Part shown: one piece after another, positions 8,021 to 17,727 of the stretch
Layout of the letters: each line of letters begins with the position of its first letter
Numbering within the stretch: position 1 is the first letter of the stretch
NCBI RefSeq assembly: GCF_035989885.1
Contig: NZ_CP108518.1
Span: forward strand, 8,113,001 to 8,177,000
Source of the DNA: Streptomyces sp. NBC_01232
GTDB taxonomy: Bacteria > Actinomycetota > Actinomycetes > Streptomycetales > Streptomycetaceae
DNA length: 64,000 nt
Direction: 5' to 3'
Made by a program: the position numbers and the translations under genes
Notes under the pieces: model-generated
The model's input: only the letters and a program-made list of their open reading frames with translations
Database searches by the model: none
Told to the model about the DNA's origin: nothing

Positions 8021-9553
8021 ATGCTGCTGGCCGATGTCGCGCGCGTGTCCCGGGAGGTCGCCGAGACCTCCGCCCGGTCCCGCAAGACCGCCCTGCTCGC
8101 CGAGCTGTTCGCCGCCGCGCCCCCGGAGGAGGCCGGCCTCGTCATCTCCTACCTCTCCGGGCGCCTGCCGCAAGGCCGCCCGGGCATCGGCTGGCGCACG
8201 CTCGGCCAGGAGACCGAACCGGCACCGGAGCCCGGCCTGAGCGTGCGGGAGGTCGATGCCGCGGTGAGCGAACTCGCCGCCACCCGCGGTGCCGGTTCGG
8301 TGGAGCGCCGGAGCCGGATCCTCGGCTCGCTGCTGGGCCGGGCCACCGCGGCCGAGCAGGCGTTCCTGCGCAGCCTGCTGTCCGGCGAGGTACGCCAGGG
8401 CGCGCTGGACGCGGTGGCCCTGGAGGGGGTGGCCGCGGCCGCCGGAGTACCGGCCGCCGACCTGCGCCGGGCGGTGATGCTCGACGGTTCGCTGCCCCGC
8501 GTCGCGGCGGCCGTACTGGCCGAGGGCGCCCGGGCGCTGCGCACGGTCACCCTGCGCGTGGGGCAGCCCGTACAGCCCATGCTGGCGGGCACGGCGAAGT
8601 CGGTCGCGGAGGCGCTGGCCGTGCTCGGGCCGTGCGCGGTGGAGGAGAAGCTGGACGGGATCCGCGTCCAGGTCCACCGCGAGGGGGACGACGTACGGGT
8701 GTACACGCGCTCCCTGGACGAGATCACCGAGCGGCTGCCGGAGGTGGCGGAACTGGCCCGGTCGCTGCCGGGGGAGCGGTTCATCCTCGACGGGGAGGTC
8801 ATCGGCCGCGCGGCGGACGGCCGCCCGGTCCCCTTCCAGGAGATCGCGAGCCGCGTCGGGTCGAGGATCGACGTCGGGGCCGCCCGGCGCACCCTCCCGG
8901 TCTTCCCGCACTTCTTCGACGTCCTGGTGGTGGGCGAGGAGGTCCTCCTCGACCTCCCGGTCCGCGAGCGCCACGAGGCGCTCGCCGCGCTCGTGCCCGA
9001 GAGCGCGCGGGTCCGCCGCCTCGCCGTCGAGGACCCGGCGGAGCAGGCGGCCGAGGCCGAGGAGTTCTGGGCCGAGACGCTGCGCCGCGGCCACGAGGGA
9101 GTGGTCGTCAAGGGGCTGGACTCGGCCTACGCGGCCGGCCGGCGCGGCAAGCACTGGCTCAAGGTGAAGCCGGTGCACACCCTGGACCTGGTGGTCCTCG
9201 CCGCGGAATGGGGCCACGGGCGGCGCACCGGACTCCTGTCGAACCTGCACCTGGGCGCGCGGACCGCCGACGGGTCGTACGCCATGCTCGGCAAGACCTT
9301 CAAGGGGCTCACCGACGAGATGCTGCGCTGGCAGACGCAGGCCCTGCGCGCGCTCGCCACCTCGGACGACGGCTTCACCGTGCGGGTGCGGCCCGAGCTG
9401 GTGGTGGAGATCGCCTACGACGGGCTGCAGCGCTCCTCGCGCTACCCGGCGGGGGTGGCCCTGCGCTTCGCAAGGGTCCTGCGCCACCGCCCGGACAAAC
9501 CCGCGACCGAGGCGGACACGGTGGCCACGGTCGTGGCGGCACACGCGGCCTAG
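8021..9553 (+). CDS. ATP-dependent DNA ligase (LigB-type)
   Basis: Joins nicked DNA using ATP; actinobacteria carry such ligases in addition to the essential NAD-dependent LigA. The adenylated lysine is Lys210 in EEKLDGIRVQV. Downstream nucleotidyltransferase motifs are present: FILDGEVIG, FFDVLVVG, GHEGVVVKGLDSAY and KHWLKVKP. The C-terminal OB fold follows. The start at 8021 (MLLADVARVS) is chosen because GGGAGGA precedes it by seven bases; the reading frame is open for another 22 codons upstream. The length of 510 residues is normal. It is monocistronic and divergent from the hydrolase-ATPase fusion gene. Confidence 0.95.
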   Translation: MLLADVARVSREVAETSARSRKTALLAELFAAAPPEEAGLVISYLSGRLPQGRPGIGWRTLGQETEPAPEPGLSVREVDAAVSELAATRGAGSVERRSRILGSLLGRATAAEQAFLRSLLSGEVRQGALDAVALEGVAAAAGVPAADLRRAVMLDGSLPRVAAAVLAEGARALRTVTLRVGQPVQPMLAGTAKSVAEALAVLGPCAVEEKLDGIRVQVHREGDDVRVYTRSLDEITERLPEVAELARSLPGERFILDGEVIGRAADGRPVPFQEIASRVGSRIDVGAARRTLPVFPHFFDVLVVGEEVLLDLPVRERHEALAALVPESARVRRLAVEDPAEQAAEAEEFWAETLRRGHEGVVVKGLDSAYAAGRRGKHWLKVKPVHTLDLVVLAAEWGHGRRTGLLSNLHLGARTADGSYAMLGKTFKGLTDEMLRWQTQALRALATSDDGFTVRVRPELVVEIAYDGLQRSSRYPAGVALRFARVLRHRPDKPATEADTVATVVAAHAA

Positions 9554-9732
9554 GTTCCGGCTCTTCGGCCAGCGTCGGGTCCGGATGAGGATGCCGGCGA
9601 GGGGTGTGCGCCGCCGTCCGCGGAACCTGTTCGGGTGAGCAGCGGGTGCTGGGCGTCCTGGTTCCGTGGTGAGGTGAATCGAGATCGCGGGACCTCCGGC
9701 ACGGGTGGCCGGCTCACGTGGGAAGGAAACCA

Positions 9733-11391
9733 ATGCCAGGTCTCATATCCGGAGGGCGTGGGCGCGGTCGCGGGCGCGGGCGCGTGGCGCCACGCGCCAC
9801 CGCGTTGGCTGCGTGCGTGTGCTTCATGACCGCTGCTGCTGCTGCGGCGCCGCACGCCGTTCGTGGCGGGGGGAGCGGGGAAAGCGGAGGAACGAGGCTG
9901 AGGTGGGGGCCGTGCGCGGAGCCTGCCGGGCGGGGGTCCGAATGTGCGACGTTGCCGGTCCCCCTCGACTACGACCGTCCGTCGGGGAAGGTCGTCGATC
10001 TTGCCGTGATCCGGCGCAGAGCCACCAGCCCGTCGACAAGAATCGGTTCGCTGTTCTTCAATCCCGGCGGACCGGGAGGAGCCGGCACCGACGCTCTGCC
10101 GGCCTGGTACGACCGATTCTTCCCTGCTGAGCTGCGCAAGCGCTTCGACATCGTGAGCTGGGACCCGCGCGGTGTGGGGCGCAGCACGGCGGTGCGGTGT
10201 TTCGGCGACGCGGAGGAAGCGACGGCCTTCTGGGCACGGCAGCCCGAGGGGTTCCCGGTGGGCGAGAAGGAGCGGAAGGTCTGGTTCGCCGGAAGGGCGG
10301 AGCTGGCCCAAGGCTGCAAGAAGCGTGCCGCGAACCTGCTGCCGTACGTCTCCACGTACTACAGCGCCCGCGACCTGGACCAGTTGCGCCGGGCCGTGGG
10401 TGACGAACAGCTGCACTACTGGGGCGTCTCGTACGGCACGTTCCTCGGCGCGGTCTACGCCAACACCTTCCCGGACAAGGTGGGCGGCCTCGTCCTGGAC
10501 GGGAACGTCGACCCCCGTAACTACGTGGACGGCGCGATGAGCGGCGAACCGGGGCAGACCACGTCGTTGCGCATGGGATCGGACCTGGGCTCGGCCGACA
10601 CCTTGGACCAGTTCCTCAAACTGTGCGGCGAGGCCCCCGCATCCCGCTGTGCGTTCTCGTCAGGCAACCCCCAAGCGACCCGCGCGAAATACACGGAACT
10701 GATGCGGCGGCTCCAGCGCCGCTCAGTGGGCGGGTGGACCTACGCCCGGGCCGTCACGGAACTGCGGCAGGACCTGTACATCGTCCACCCGGGCTGGACG
10801 AGCGCCGGGGAGATGCTGCAAGCACTGTGGCAGGAGCGCGAGCCCGAGGCGGCCGCGCCCCCTCCGGCAGGAAGGTACCCCGGCGCCGAGCAGGAGGCCG
10901 CCGTGGTCTGCACGGACAGCCCCAACCCCCGCGCGCTCAGCCGCTACGCCCAGCTCGAGGCGTTCAGCGCCGAACGCGCGGGCGACCTCGGCCGCCGCTG
11001 GGTCTGGGACTACGAGTGGTGCGCGCAGTGGCCGGCCACGGCCGCCAAGCGCTACACGGGCCCGTTCGACCGGACCACCGCCCACCCGATCCTCGTCGTC
11101 AACCCCGTCTACGACACGGCCACTTCGTATCGGGCGGCCCAGTCCATGACGAGCCAGCTGGCCGATGCCCGGCTGCTGACCCTGCAGGGCTACGGCCACA
11201 CCGCTCTGCTCAATCCCAGCACCTGCGTGAACGACCACGCCGTGCGCTACCTCACCACAGGCGCCCTGCCGCCCGCCAAGGCCACCTGCCGACAGGACAC
11301 CCCGCCCTTCGCCCCGGCCGGACCGAAAGCTGGCGTCGCAGCAGGCGCCAGAGGTCCCGCCGACACCCCCCATGCCGACCGCCACTCCTAG
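9733..11391 (+). CDS. Secreted alpha/beta hydrolase, tripeptidyl aminopeptidase (SlpD/SlpE) family
   Basis: A 552-residue exported peptidase-like protein. A basic start and an Ala-rich core give a signal peptide. The family opening CATLPVPLDYDRPSG and the oxyanion segment FFNPGGPGGAG are clear. The nucleophile lies in YWGVSYGTFLG, the acid probably in NPVYDTATSY, and the histidine in GYGHTALLNPSTC, followed by the TAP-like C-terminal module. Relatives release tripeptides or dipeptides at the mycelial surface. ATG 9733 has GGAAGG before it; an in-frame GTG at 9718 is weaker. It converges on the CorA-like gene. Confidence 0.93.
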   Translation: MPGLISGGRGRGRGRGRVAPRATALAACVCFMTAAAAAAPHAVRGGGSGESGGTRLRWGPCAEPAGRGSECATLPVPLDYDRPSGKVVDLAVIRRRATSPSTRIGSLFFNPGGPGGAGTDALPAWYDRFFPAELRKRFDIVSWDPRGVGRSTAVRCFGDAEEATAFWARQPEGFPVGEKERKVWFAGRAELAQGCKKRAANLLPYVSTYYSARDLDQLRRAVGDEQLHYWGVSYGTFLGAVYANTFPDKVGGLVLDGNVDPRNYVDGAMSGEPGQTTSLRMGSDLGSADTLDQFLKLCGEAPASRCAFSSGNPQATRAKYTELMRRLQRRSVGGWTYARAVTELRQDLYIVHPGWTSAGEMLQALWQEREPEAAAPPPAGRYPGAEQEAAVVCTDSPNPRALSRYAQLEAFSAERAGDLGRRWVWDYEWCAQWPATAAKRYTGPFDRTTAHPILVVNPVYDTATSYRAAQSMTSQLADARLLTLQGYGHTALLNPSTCVNDHAVRYLTTGALPPAKATCRQDTPPFAPAGPKAGVAAGARGPADTPHADRHS

Positions 11392-11427
11392 AACCGCCCT
11401 GGTGGGTGCGGGATTCGCCGGAAGGGC

Positions 11428-12369
11428 CTACGCGTCGTCGAGGTCGCCGTCGTCCTCGCGCAGTCTGCGCCACAGCCGGGTGCGGTGGAGCACGTAGAGG
11501 GCCGCGAGGAGGAAGACCACCTGCAGGCCCACGGCGAGCAGCCAGAAGACGGCTCCGCTCTCCAGCTCGTCCGTCAGGTAGGCGAAGTTCATGCCGAAGA
11601 ACCCCGTCAGGAAGGTCAGCGGCAGGAAGATCGTCGATACCACCGCCAGGCGGTTGATCACGCCGTTCTGGTCGCCCGACACCAGGGAGGAGTAGCTGCC
11701 GAAGGCTCGCCGGGCGCTCTCCTGGAGGGACTCGATGTCCGTGAGCACCAGATTCGCGGTGCGCCGGTACTCGTGGACGAGCTGCTGGCGCTCCTTGTGG
11801 AAGCCCCGGTTCATCACCCGGCGCGTGACGCTCTCCTCGGCCACCCGGTGGTAGGGGAGCAGGGTGTGGTGCAGCAGGGCCGCGGTGCGCCGCAGCCGTG
11901 CCAGGCGGTAGAGCTGCTCGGGCTCGCGGCGCCGGAACATGGCGTCCTCAAGGTCCTCCACCTCCAGCAGTGCCTGGCCGGCGGCCCGGCGGTAGGTCTC
12001 CATGGCCTCGTCCAGCAGCAGGAACAGCATCGCCACGGAGTCCGGCGGGCTCTCGGCCGGGAACCGGGCGGTGACGTCCCCGATCAGGGGGGCCGGCCCC
12101 CGGTGCACCGTGACGAGGTACCGCTCGGTCACCAGGGCGTGGACATGGATGACCCGGTCCGTGTCGACCGCGGGCACGACGAAAGCGGCGCTGTCGCCGA
12201 AGAACTCCGCCCGGGCCGACTCCCCCTTGCGCCCGAGCCACGCCACGTCCTCCGCCTCCAGGCCGAGGAGCAGGGCGAGCGGCTGTTCGCCCGGCGTGGT
12301 CTCTTCGGGCAGTTCCACGTCCACGAACAGGAACCGGGACGTGGCGAGACGCTCGCGTGCCTGCGACAC
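11428..12369 (-). CDS. CorA-family divalent cation channel
   Basis: A 313-residue membrane protein of the Mg2+/Co2+ CorA family. The long N-terminal cytoplasmic part ends in helices (SLQESARRAFGSYSSLVSGD), then the pore helix with the GMN signature in FLTGFFGMNFAY at about residue 265, and a second transmembrane helix near the C-terminus followed by a basic and acidic tail (RRLREDDGDLDDA). Length and order fit the pentameric channel subunit. The transported ion is not decided by sequence, since CorA relatives include zinc transporters. Confidence 0.93.
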   Translation of the reverse strand: MSQARERLATSRFLFVDVELPEETTPGEQPLALLLGLEAEDVAWLGRKGESARAEFFGDSAAFVVPAVDTDRVIHVHALVTERYLVTVHRGPAPLIGDVTARFPAESPPDSVAMLFLLLDEAMETYRRAAGQALLEVEDLEDAMFRRREPEQLYRLARLRRTAALLHHTLLPYHRVAEESVTRRVMNRGFHKERQQLVHEYRRTANLVLTDIESLQESARRAFGSYSSLVSGDQNGVINRLAVVSTIFLPLTFLTGFFGMNFAYLTDELESGAVFWLLAVGLQVVFLLAALYVLHRTRLWRRLREDDGDLDDA

Positions 12370-12566
12370 GTGGCCGCGCGTATCAGGGTGCCCTCCGGCA
12401 TGGACAGCATCGATACGATTATCGTCCCTCGCCGTAGGTCACCTGGTGCGGTGCCTCCCAGCCTGTACCGGACGGGATCCCGCGCAACCGCGGTGACGCA
12501 TTCGCCCCCCGACGCACCCTCGAAACGGTGAGGGACGGTGAGGGGCAGGCCACGTCCGGCGCAGTA

Positions 12567-12602
12567 TTGCCTCAGAGGCAAGATGGTTTGCCAGAAAGGC
12601 AA
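12567..12602. promoter_or_regulatory. Two tandem TTGCC-N5-GGCAA palindromes (probable operator)
   Basis: TTGCCTCAGAGGCAA occupies 12567-12581 and TTGCCAGAAAGGCAA occupies 12588-12602. The two start 21 bases apart, two helical turns, and each is followed by GAT. They end 20 bases before the start of the XRE-cupin regulator, so autoregulation by that protein is the simplest reading. No spaced promoter hexamers are obvious around them. Confidence 0.7.
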
Positions 12603-12622
12603 GATTCTGGCTCAATCGAGGC

Positions 12623-13330
12623 ATGAAACCCGGTCCTGCCCCCGGTCCCGCCGCGGCCCCCGGTCCCGAAGACGCGGCTGGAGACCCGGCCGAAGCCATG
12701 GCCGACGAGCTGCCCGCCGTGGCACCGCAGCTGCGCGAGCTGCGCCGCCGCGCCGGACTCACCCTGGAGGCCGCCGCCGCCCGCGCCAGGCTCTCGCCCG
12801 CCCACCTGTCCCGCCTGGAGACCGGCCGGCGCCAGCCCTCGCTGCCGCTGCTCCTCGGGCTCGCCCGCACCTACGGTACGACCGTCTCCGAGCTGCTCGG
12901 CGAGACCCCCGCCGTCGCGGATCCCATCGTACGGGCCGGCGGTCCGGGTGCCCGCGAGGCCGACGGCTGGACGTACTGGCAGGCGGGCGGCTCAGGCCGG
13001 GGGATGCAGGCGCTGCGCGTGCACGTCCCCCACGGCCGCAGCCAGGGCGAGCTGGTCCGCGTACACCCCGGCGAGGAGTGGCTCTACGTCCTGGAGGGCC
13101 GGCTGCGACTGCACCTCGGGGAGGCCGAGCACCTGCTGGAGCCGGGGGACAGCGCGCACTTCGACTCGCTGACGCCGCACCGGATCGGCGCGGCCTCCTC
13201 GGGCGGGGCCGACCTGCTCTTCGTCCACACCCTGCTGCAGAGCAGCCTGGCCGGGCTGTGCCTCGGCGGCGCCACCACGACCGCGCCCGCGCCCACCGGG
13301 CCGGCGCCCACGACCACGCACCACCGATAG
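12623..13330 (+). CDS. XRE-family transcriptional regulator with C-terminal cupin domain
   Basis: A 235-residue DNA-binding protein. An XRE helix-turn-helix occupies about residues 33-90 (LRELRRRAGLTLEAAAARA, then LSPAHLSRLETGRRQPSLP), and a cupin beta-barrel occupies about 130-215 (HPGEEWLYVLEGRLRLHLG, LEPGDSAHFDSLTPHRI). Family members sense a small ligand through the cupin and control one or two nearby genes. The tandem palindromes just upstream are candidate binding sites. Sixteen bases downstream lies a small membrane protein gene on the same strand, its likely co-transcribed target or partner. The tail is Thr/Pro/Ala-rich. Confidence 0.92.
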   Translation: MKPGPAPGPAAAPGPEDAAGDPAEAMADELPAVAPQLRELRRRAGLTLEAAAARARLSPAHLSRLETGRRQPSLPLLLGLARTYGTTVSELLGETPAVADPIVRAGGPGAREADGWTYWQAGGSGRGMQALRVHVPHGRSQGELVRVHPGEEWLYVLEGRLRLHLGEAEHLLEPGDSAHFDSLTPHRIGAASSGGADLLFVHTLLQSSLAGLCLGGATTTAPAPTGPAPTTTHHR

Positions 13331-13346
13331 CGGAGGAGCCGTACCC

Positions 13347-13580
13347 ATGTCCCAGACCGAGAACCCCGCGACCACCACCACGGGCACGACCACGGGCACG
13401 ACGACGCCCACCGCCGGGACCGCACCCACCGACGCGGACGCGCCCACGACCATACGGGCCCGCTTCGAATCCAAGTTCCCGCGCGGCCTGATCATCCGGC
13501 TCATCGCCTACCTGTTCGTCGGCCATCTCTTCGCCTTCTTCGTCTACCTCCTCTTCGTCCTGGGCGGCCAGAACCAGTAA
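13347..13580 (+). CDS. Small single-pass membrane protein (DUF6126-like)
   Basis: A 77-residue protein. Residues 1-42 are Thr/Pro-rich and disordered (ATTTTGTTTGTTTPTAG); residues 52-72 form one hydrophobic helix (LIAYLFVGHLFAFFVYLLF) ending in a short polar tail. A GGAGG-like site precedes the ATG. It lies 16 bases after the XRE-cupin gene and is probably co-transcribed with it; I recall the same pairing in other streptomycetes under the name DUF6126. Its function is unknown. Confidence 0.85.
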   Translation: MSQTENPATTTTGTTTGTTTPTAGTAPTDADAPTTIRARFESKFPRGLIIRLIAYLFVGHLFAFFVYLLFVLGGQNQ

Positions 13581-13650
13581 CCCGCGCGGACGAACGAGTT
13601 CAGGCCGCGCGACTCTGGCAACGTCAAGGCCCTGTGGCTACCCTCCGCGC

Positions 13651-14733
13651 ATGATTTCCACGGTTGTCTGGGGTACCGGCAACGTGGGCCGTCTGGCGAT
13701 CCGTGCCGTCGAGGCCCATCCCGCGCTCCAACTCTGCGCAGTCATCGTCCACAATCCAGCCAAGGTCGGCCGCGACGCGGGCGAACTCGGCGAACTCGAC
13801 CGCCTGTTGGGGGTCGAGGCCACCGACGACATCGAAGCCGTACTGGCCGCCCGCCCCCGGGCCGTGGTGTACGCCGCGTCCGGGGACGTGCGGCCCGACG
13901 AGGCCCTCGCCGACATCACCCGGGCCGTCCGGTCCGGCGCGGTCGTCGTCAGCCCGGCCCTGTACCCGCTCTACGACCACCGCAATGCCCCGCCCGAGTT
14001 CCGGGACCCGGTGCTCGCCGCCGTCGCGGAGGGCGGCGGCACGCTCTTCGCCTCCGGCGTCGACCCCGGCTGGGGCAACGACGTCCTGCCGCTCCTGCTC
14101 AGCGGACTCGGCACCACCATCGACGTCATCCGCTGCCAGGAGATCTTCGACTACTCCACCTACGACCAGCCGGACTCCGTCCGATACCTCGTGGGCATGG
14201 GCCAGCCCATGGACTACGAGCCGATGATGCTCATGCCCTCCATCCCGACCATGGTCTGGGGAGGGCAGATACGGATGATGGCCCGGGCGCTAGGGGTCGA
14301 GCTCGACGAGATCCGCGAGACCTCGGACCGCCGCGCGCTCGACACCACGGTGACCACCCGGACCATGGGCGAGTTCGAGGCGGGGACTCAGGGTGCGATC
14401 CGCTTCGAGGTGCAGGGCATCGTCGAGGGCGAGCCCCGCATCGTCATCGAGCACGTGACCCGCATCCACGCCTCGTGCGCTCCGGACTGGCCGACGCCGC
14501 CCGACGGCGGCGACGGCGCCCACCGGGTCGTCATCGAGGGCCGCCCCCGCATCGAGGTCACCATCGAGGCCACGGACGAGGGCGACAACCGCTCGGCGGG
14601 CGGCAACGCCACGGCCGTCGGCCGCCTCGTCGGCGCCATCGACTGGCTCACCGAGGCGGAGCCCGGACTGTACGACGCCCTCGACATCCCGCTGCGCCCC
14701 GCCATCGGCAGACTCGGAAGGAAACAGTCATGA
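13651..14733 (+). CDS. Dihydrodipicolinate-reductase-like NAD(P)-dependent oxidoreductase
   Basis: A 360-residue protein with an N-terminal Rossmann fold (VVWGTGNVGRLAIRAVE, residues 5-21) and the DapB-like signature region. It resembles the 2,4-diaminopentanoate dehydrogenase/amine dehydrogenase branch of this family rather than true DapB, which is shorter (about 250 residues) and has a KKTT-type motif that I do not see here. Segments such as SGVDPGWGNDVLPLLL are typical of that branch. Its stop overlaps the start of a carboxymuconolactone-decarboxylase-like gene (ATGA). The substrate is unknown; the nearby cholesterol oxidase hints at sterol or related catabolism, but only by position. Confidence 0.8.
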   Translation: MISTVVWGTGNVGRLAIRAVEAHPALQLCAVIVHNPAKVGRDAGELGELDRLLGVEATDDIEAVLAARPRAVVYAASGDVRPDEALADITRAVRSGAVVVSPALYPLYDHRNAPPEFRDPVLAAVAEGGGTLFASGVDPGWGNDVLPLLLSGLGTTIDVIRCQEIFDYSTYDQPDSVRYLVGMGQPMDYEPMMLMPSIPTMVWGGQIRMMARALGVELDEIRETSDRRALDTTVTTRTMGEFEAGTQGAIRFEVQGIVEGEPRIVIEHVTRIHASCAPDWPTPPDGGDGAHRVVIEGRPRIEVTIEATDEGDNRSAGGNATAVGRLVGAIDWLTEAEPGLYDALDIPLRPAIGRLGRKQS

Positions 14734-15209
14734 GGATCGACATCCCCGAAGGCCAGCACCCGATCGAGTACGTGTGGGGCGACATGGTCCCCGGCATCGG
14801 CATGGCCGCCGCGAACTTCTCCCTGTCGGTGTACGCCCACACCACCCTGGGCCTGCGCGAGTTCGAGGCGGCCCGGCTGCGCGTCGCGCAGATCAACGGG
14901 TGCGTCTTCTGCCTCGACTGGCGCACCGAACGGGAGGGGGAGAAGGTCGAGGAGGAGTTCGCCGACGCGGTCACCGAGTGGCGCACGACCGACGTGTTCG
15001 ACGAGCGCACCCGGCTCGCGGCGGAGTACGCCGAGCGGTACACCCTCGACCACCACGGGCTCGACGAGGAGTTCTGGGACCGCATGACCGCGCACTACAG
15101 CCAGCTCGAGATCGTGGAGCTGACGATGAGCATCGGGTCCTGGCTGGCCTTCGGCCGCCTCAACCACGTGCTGGGCCTGGACAGCGTCTGCATGCTGCCG
15201 GGGCACTGA
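14730..15209 (+). CDS. Carboxymuconolactone decarboxylase (AhpD-like) family protein
   Basis: A 159-residue protein with the CMD/AhpD redox motif as CVFC (NGCVFCLDWR) in the expected helix, followed by the histidine-containing region (YTLDHHGLDEEFWDR). AhpD relatives are peroxidase partners; others are decarboxylases. It is translationally coupled to the reductase-like gene (ATGA overlap), and a GGAAGGAAAC site precedes the ATG. The pair ends at a strong bidirectional terminator facing the cholesterol oxidase. Confidence 0.88.
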   Translation: MRIDIPEGQHPIEYVWGDMVPGIGMAAANFSLSVYAHTTLGLREFEAARLRVAQINGCVFCLDWRTEREGEKVEEEFADAVTEWRTTDVFDERTRLAAEYAERYTLDHHGLDEEFWDRMTAHYSQLEIVELTMSIGSWLAFGRLNHVLGLDSVCMLPGH

Positions 15210-15292
15210 GCGGCGAGGCACCGAGCAGCGGGGCAGCGAGCGGCGGAGCACTGAGCCGCGGGGCAGCGAGCGTCGGGGCAGAGGCGCGGCGC
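15208..15292. repeat. Imperfect short tandem repeat
   Basis: About five degenerate units of 15-17 bases built on gagcRgcggggca follow the end of the CMD gene (for example gagcagcggggca, gagccgcggggca, gagcgtcggggca). They are non-coding and precede the terminator. No function is apparent. Confidence 0.7.
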
Positions 15293-15302
15293 TCATGTAA
15301 TC

Positions 15303-15332
15303 GGGGCCGTTCGGTGACATCCGAACGGCCCC
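15303..15332. terminator. Bidirectional intrinsic terminator
   Basis: A perfect 12-base stem (GGGGCCGTTCGG with CCGAACGGCCCC) and a six-base loop TGACAT. It lies between the convergent CMD and cholesterol oxidase genes. As usual in streptomycetes there is no U tract. Confidence 0.88.
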
Positions 15333-15356
15333 GGCCGCTGGGGGGAGGACGCGGCC

Positions 15357-17078
<1,722 letters not shown>

Positions 17079-17097
17079 CTAGGTAACTTTCGGTCGA

Positions 17098-17723
17098 TCA
17101 CGTGACAGACGATGCGGCGCGCGGGCGCCGGACCCGGCCCAGGACCAGCAGCGACGCGACCGCCGCGAAGGCGCACCAGGTGGAGGCGAATTCCAGCCGC
17201 CACAGCGCTGAGCAGGCCAGCGCCCCTGCCGCCAGCACCACGCCGTGGGTCCGCAACCGCCCGTCCCCGGCGAGCAGCAGGGCGCCCGGAGTGGCGAACA
17301 GGTAGCCCGCCAGGACCAGCGGCATCCACGGAACATTCACGCCGTAGCCGATGGTGTGGCCACGGATCTCGGCGGTCACCGGCCGGGTCGCGAGGCAGTA
17401 CGAGAGCACCGCGGCGGTGGCCGCACCGGCGGCCATCGGCCCCCACAGGCGACGCCGGATGCCGGGCGCGGCCGCCAGCAGGACCCCGGCCGGCACCCAG
17501 ACCGCCAGCAGCGGCAGGGCGATCACGGCCCAGGCCGTGGCGGCCGGGGAGCAGCCCCGCCCGTACCCCACACGGCGGCCTCCACCAGCTGGTGCACACC
17601 CAGCAGCAGCGGCAGCGCGGCGACCGGCAGATCGCGGGCCCGCCGCACCCGTGCCACGCACACGATCCCCACGGCGGCGACGACCGTGCCCGCCACCGGA
17701 TCGGCCGTCGGGCTCCAGCACAC
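17098..17723 (-). pseudogene. DUF6629-like membrane protein, frameshifted
   Basis: A polytopic membrane protein read in two frames. It opens at GTG 17723 with VCWSPTADPVAG and runs to LLLGVHQLVEAAVWGTGG, the recognisable N-terminal half of the family I know as DUF6629. The continuation ATAWAVIALPLLAVWVPAG and the remaining helices lie in a different frame. The switch falls within 17545-17562, in a stretch with GGGG and CCCC runs, and one missing base would restore the reading. The GTG lies five bases after the MFS stop, so the gene is probably in that operon. It may be a real pseudogene or a sequence error. Confidence 0.75.
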
Positions 17724-17727
17724 CGGA

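Noticed and set aside
4989..8240. A 1083-codon open frame on the plus strand
   Set aside because: It lies antisense to the hydrolase-ATPase gene and its residues are compositionally odd; the minus-strand gene has clear domain motifs.
15208..15292. CRISPR-like repetition
   Set aside because: Units are only about 15 bases, contiguous and without unique spacers.
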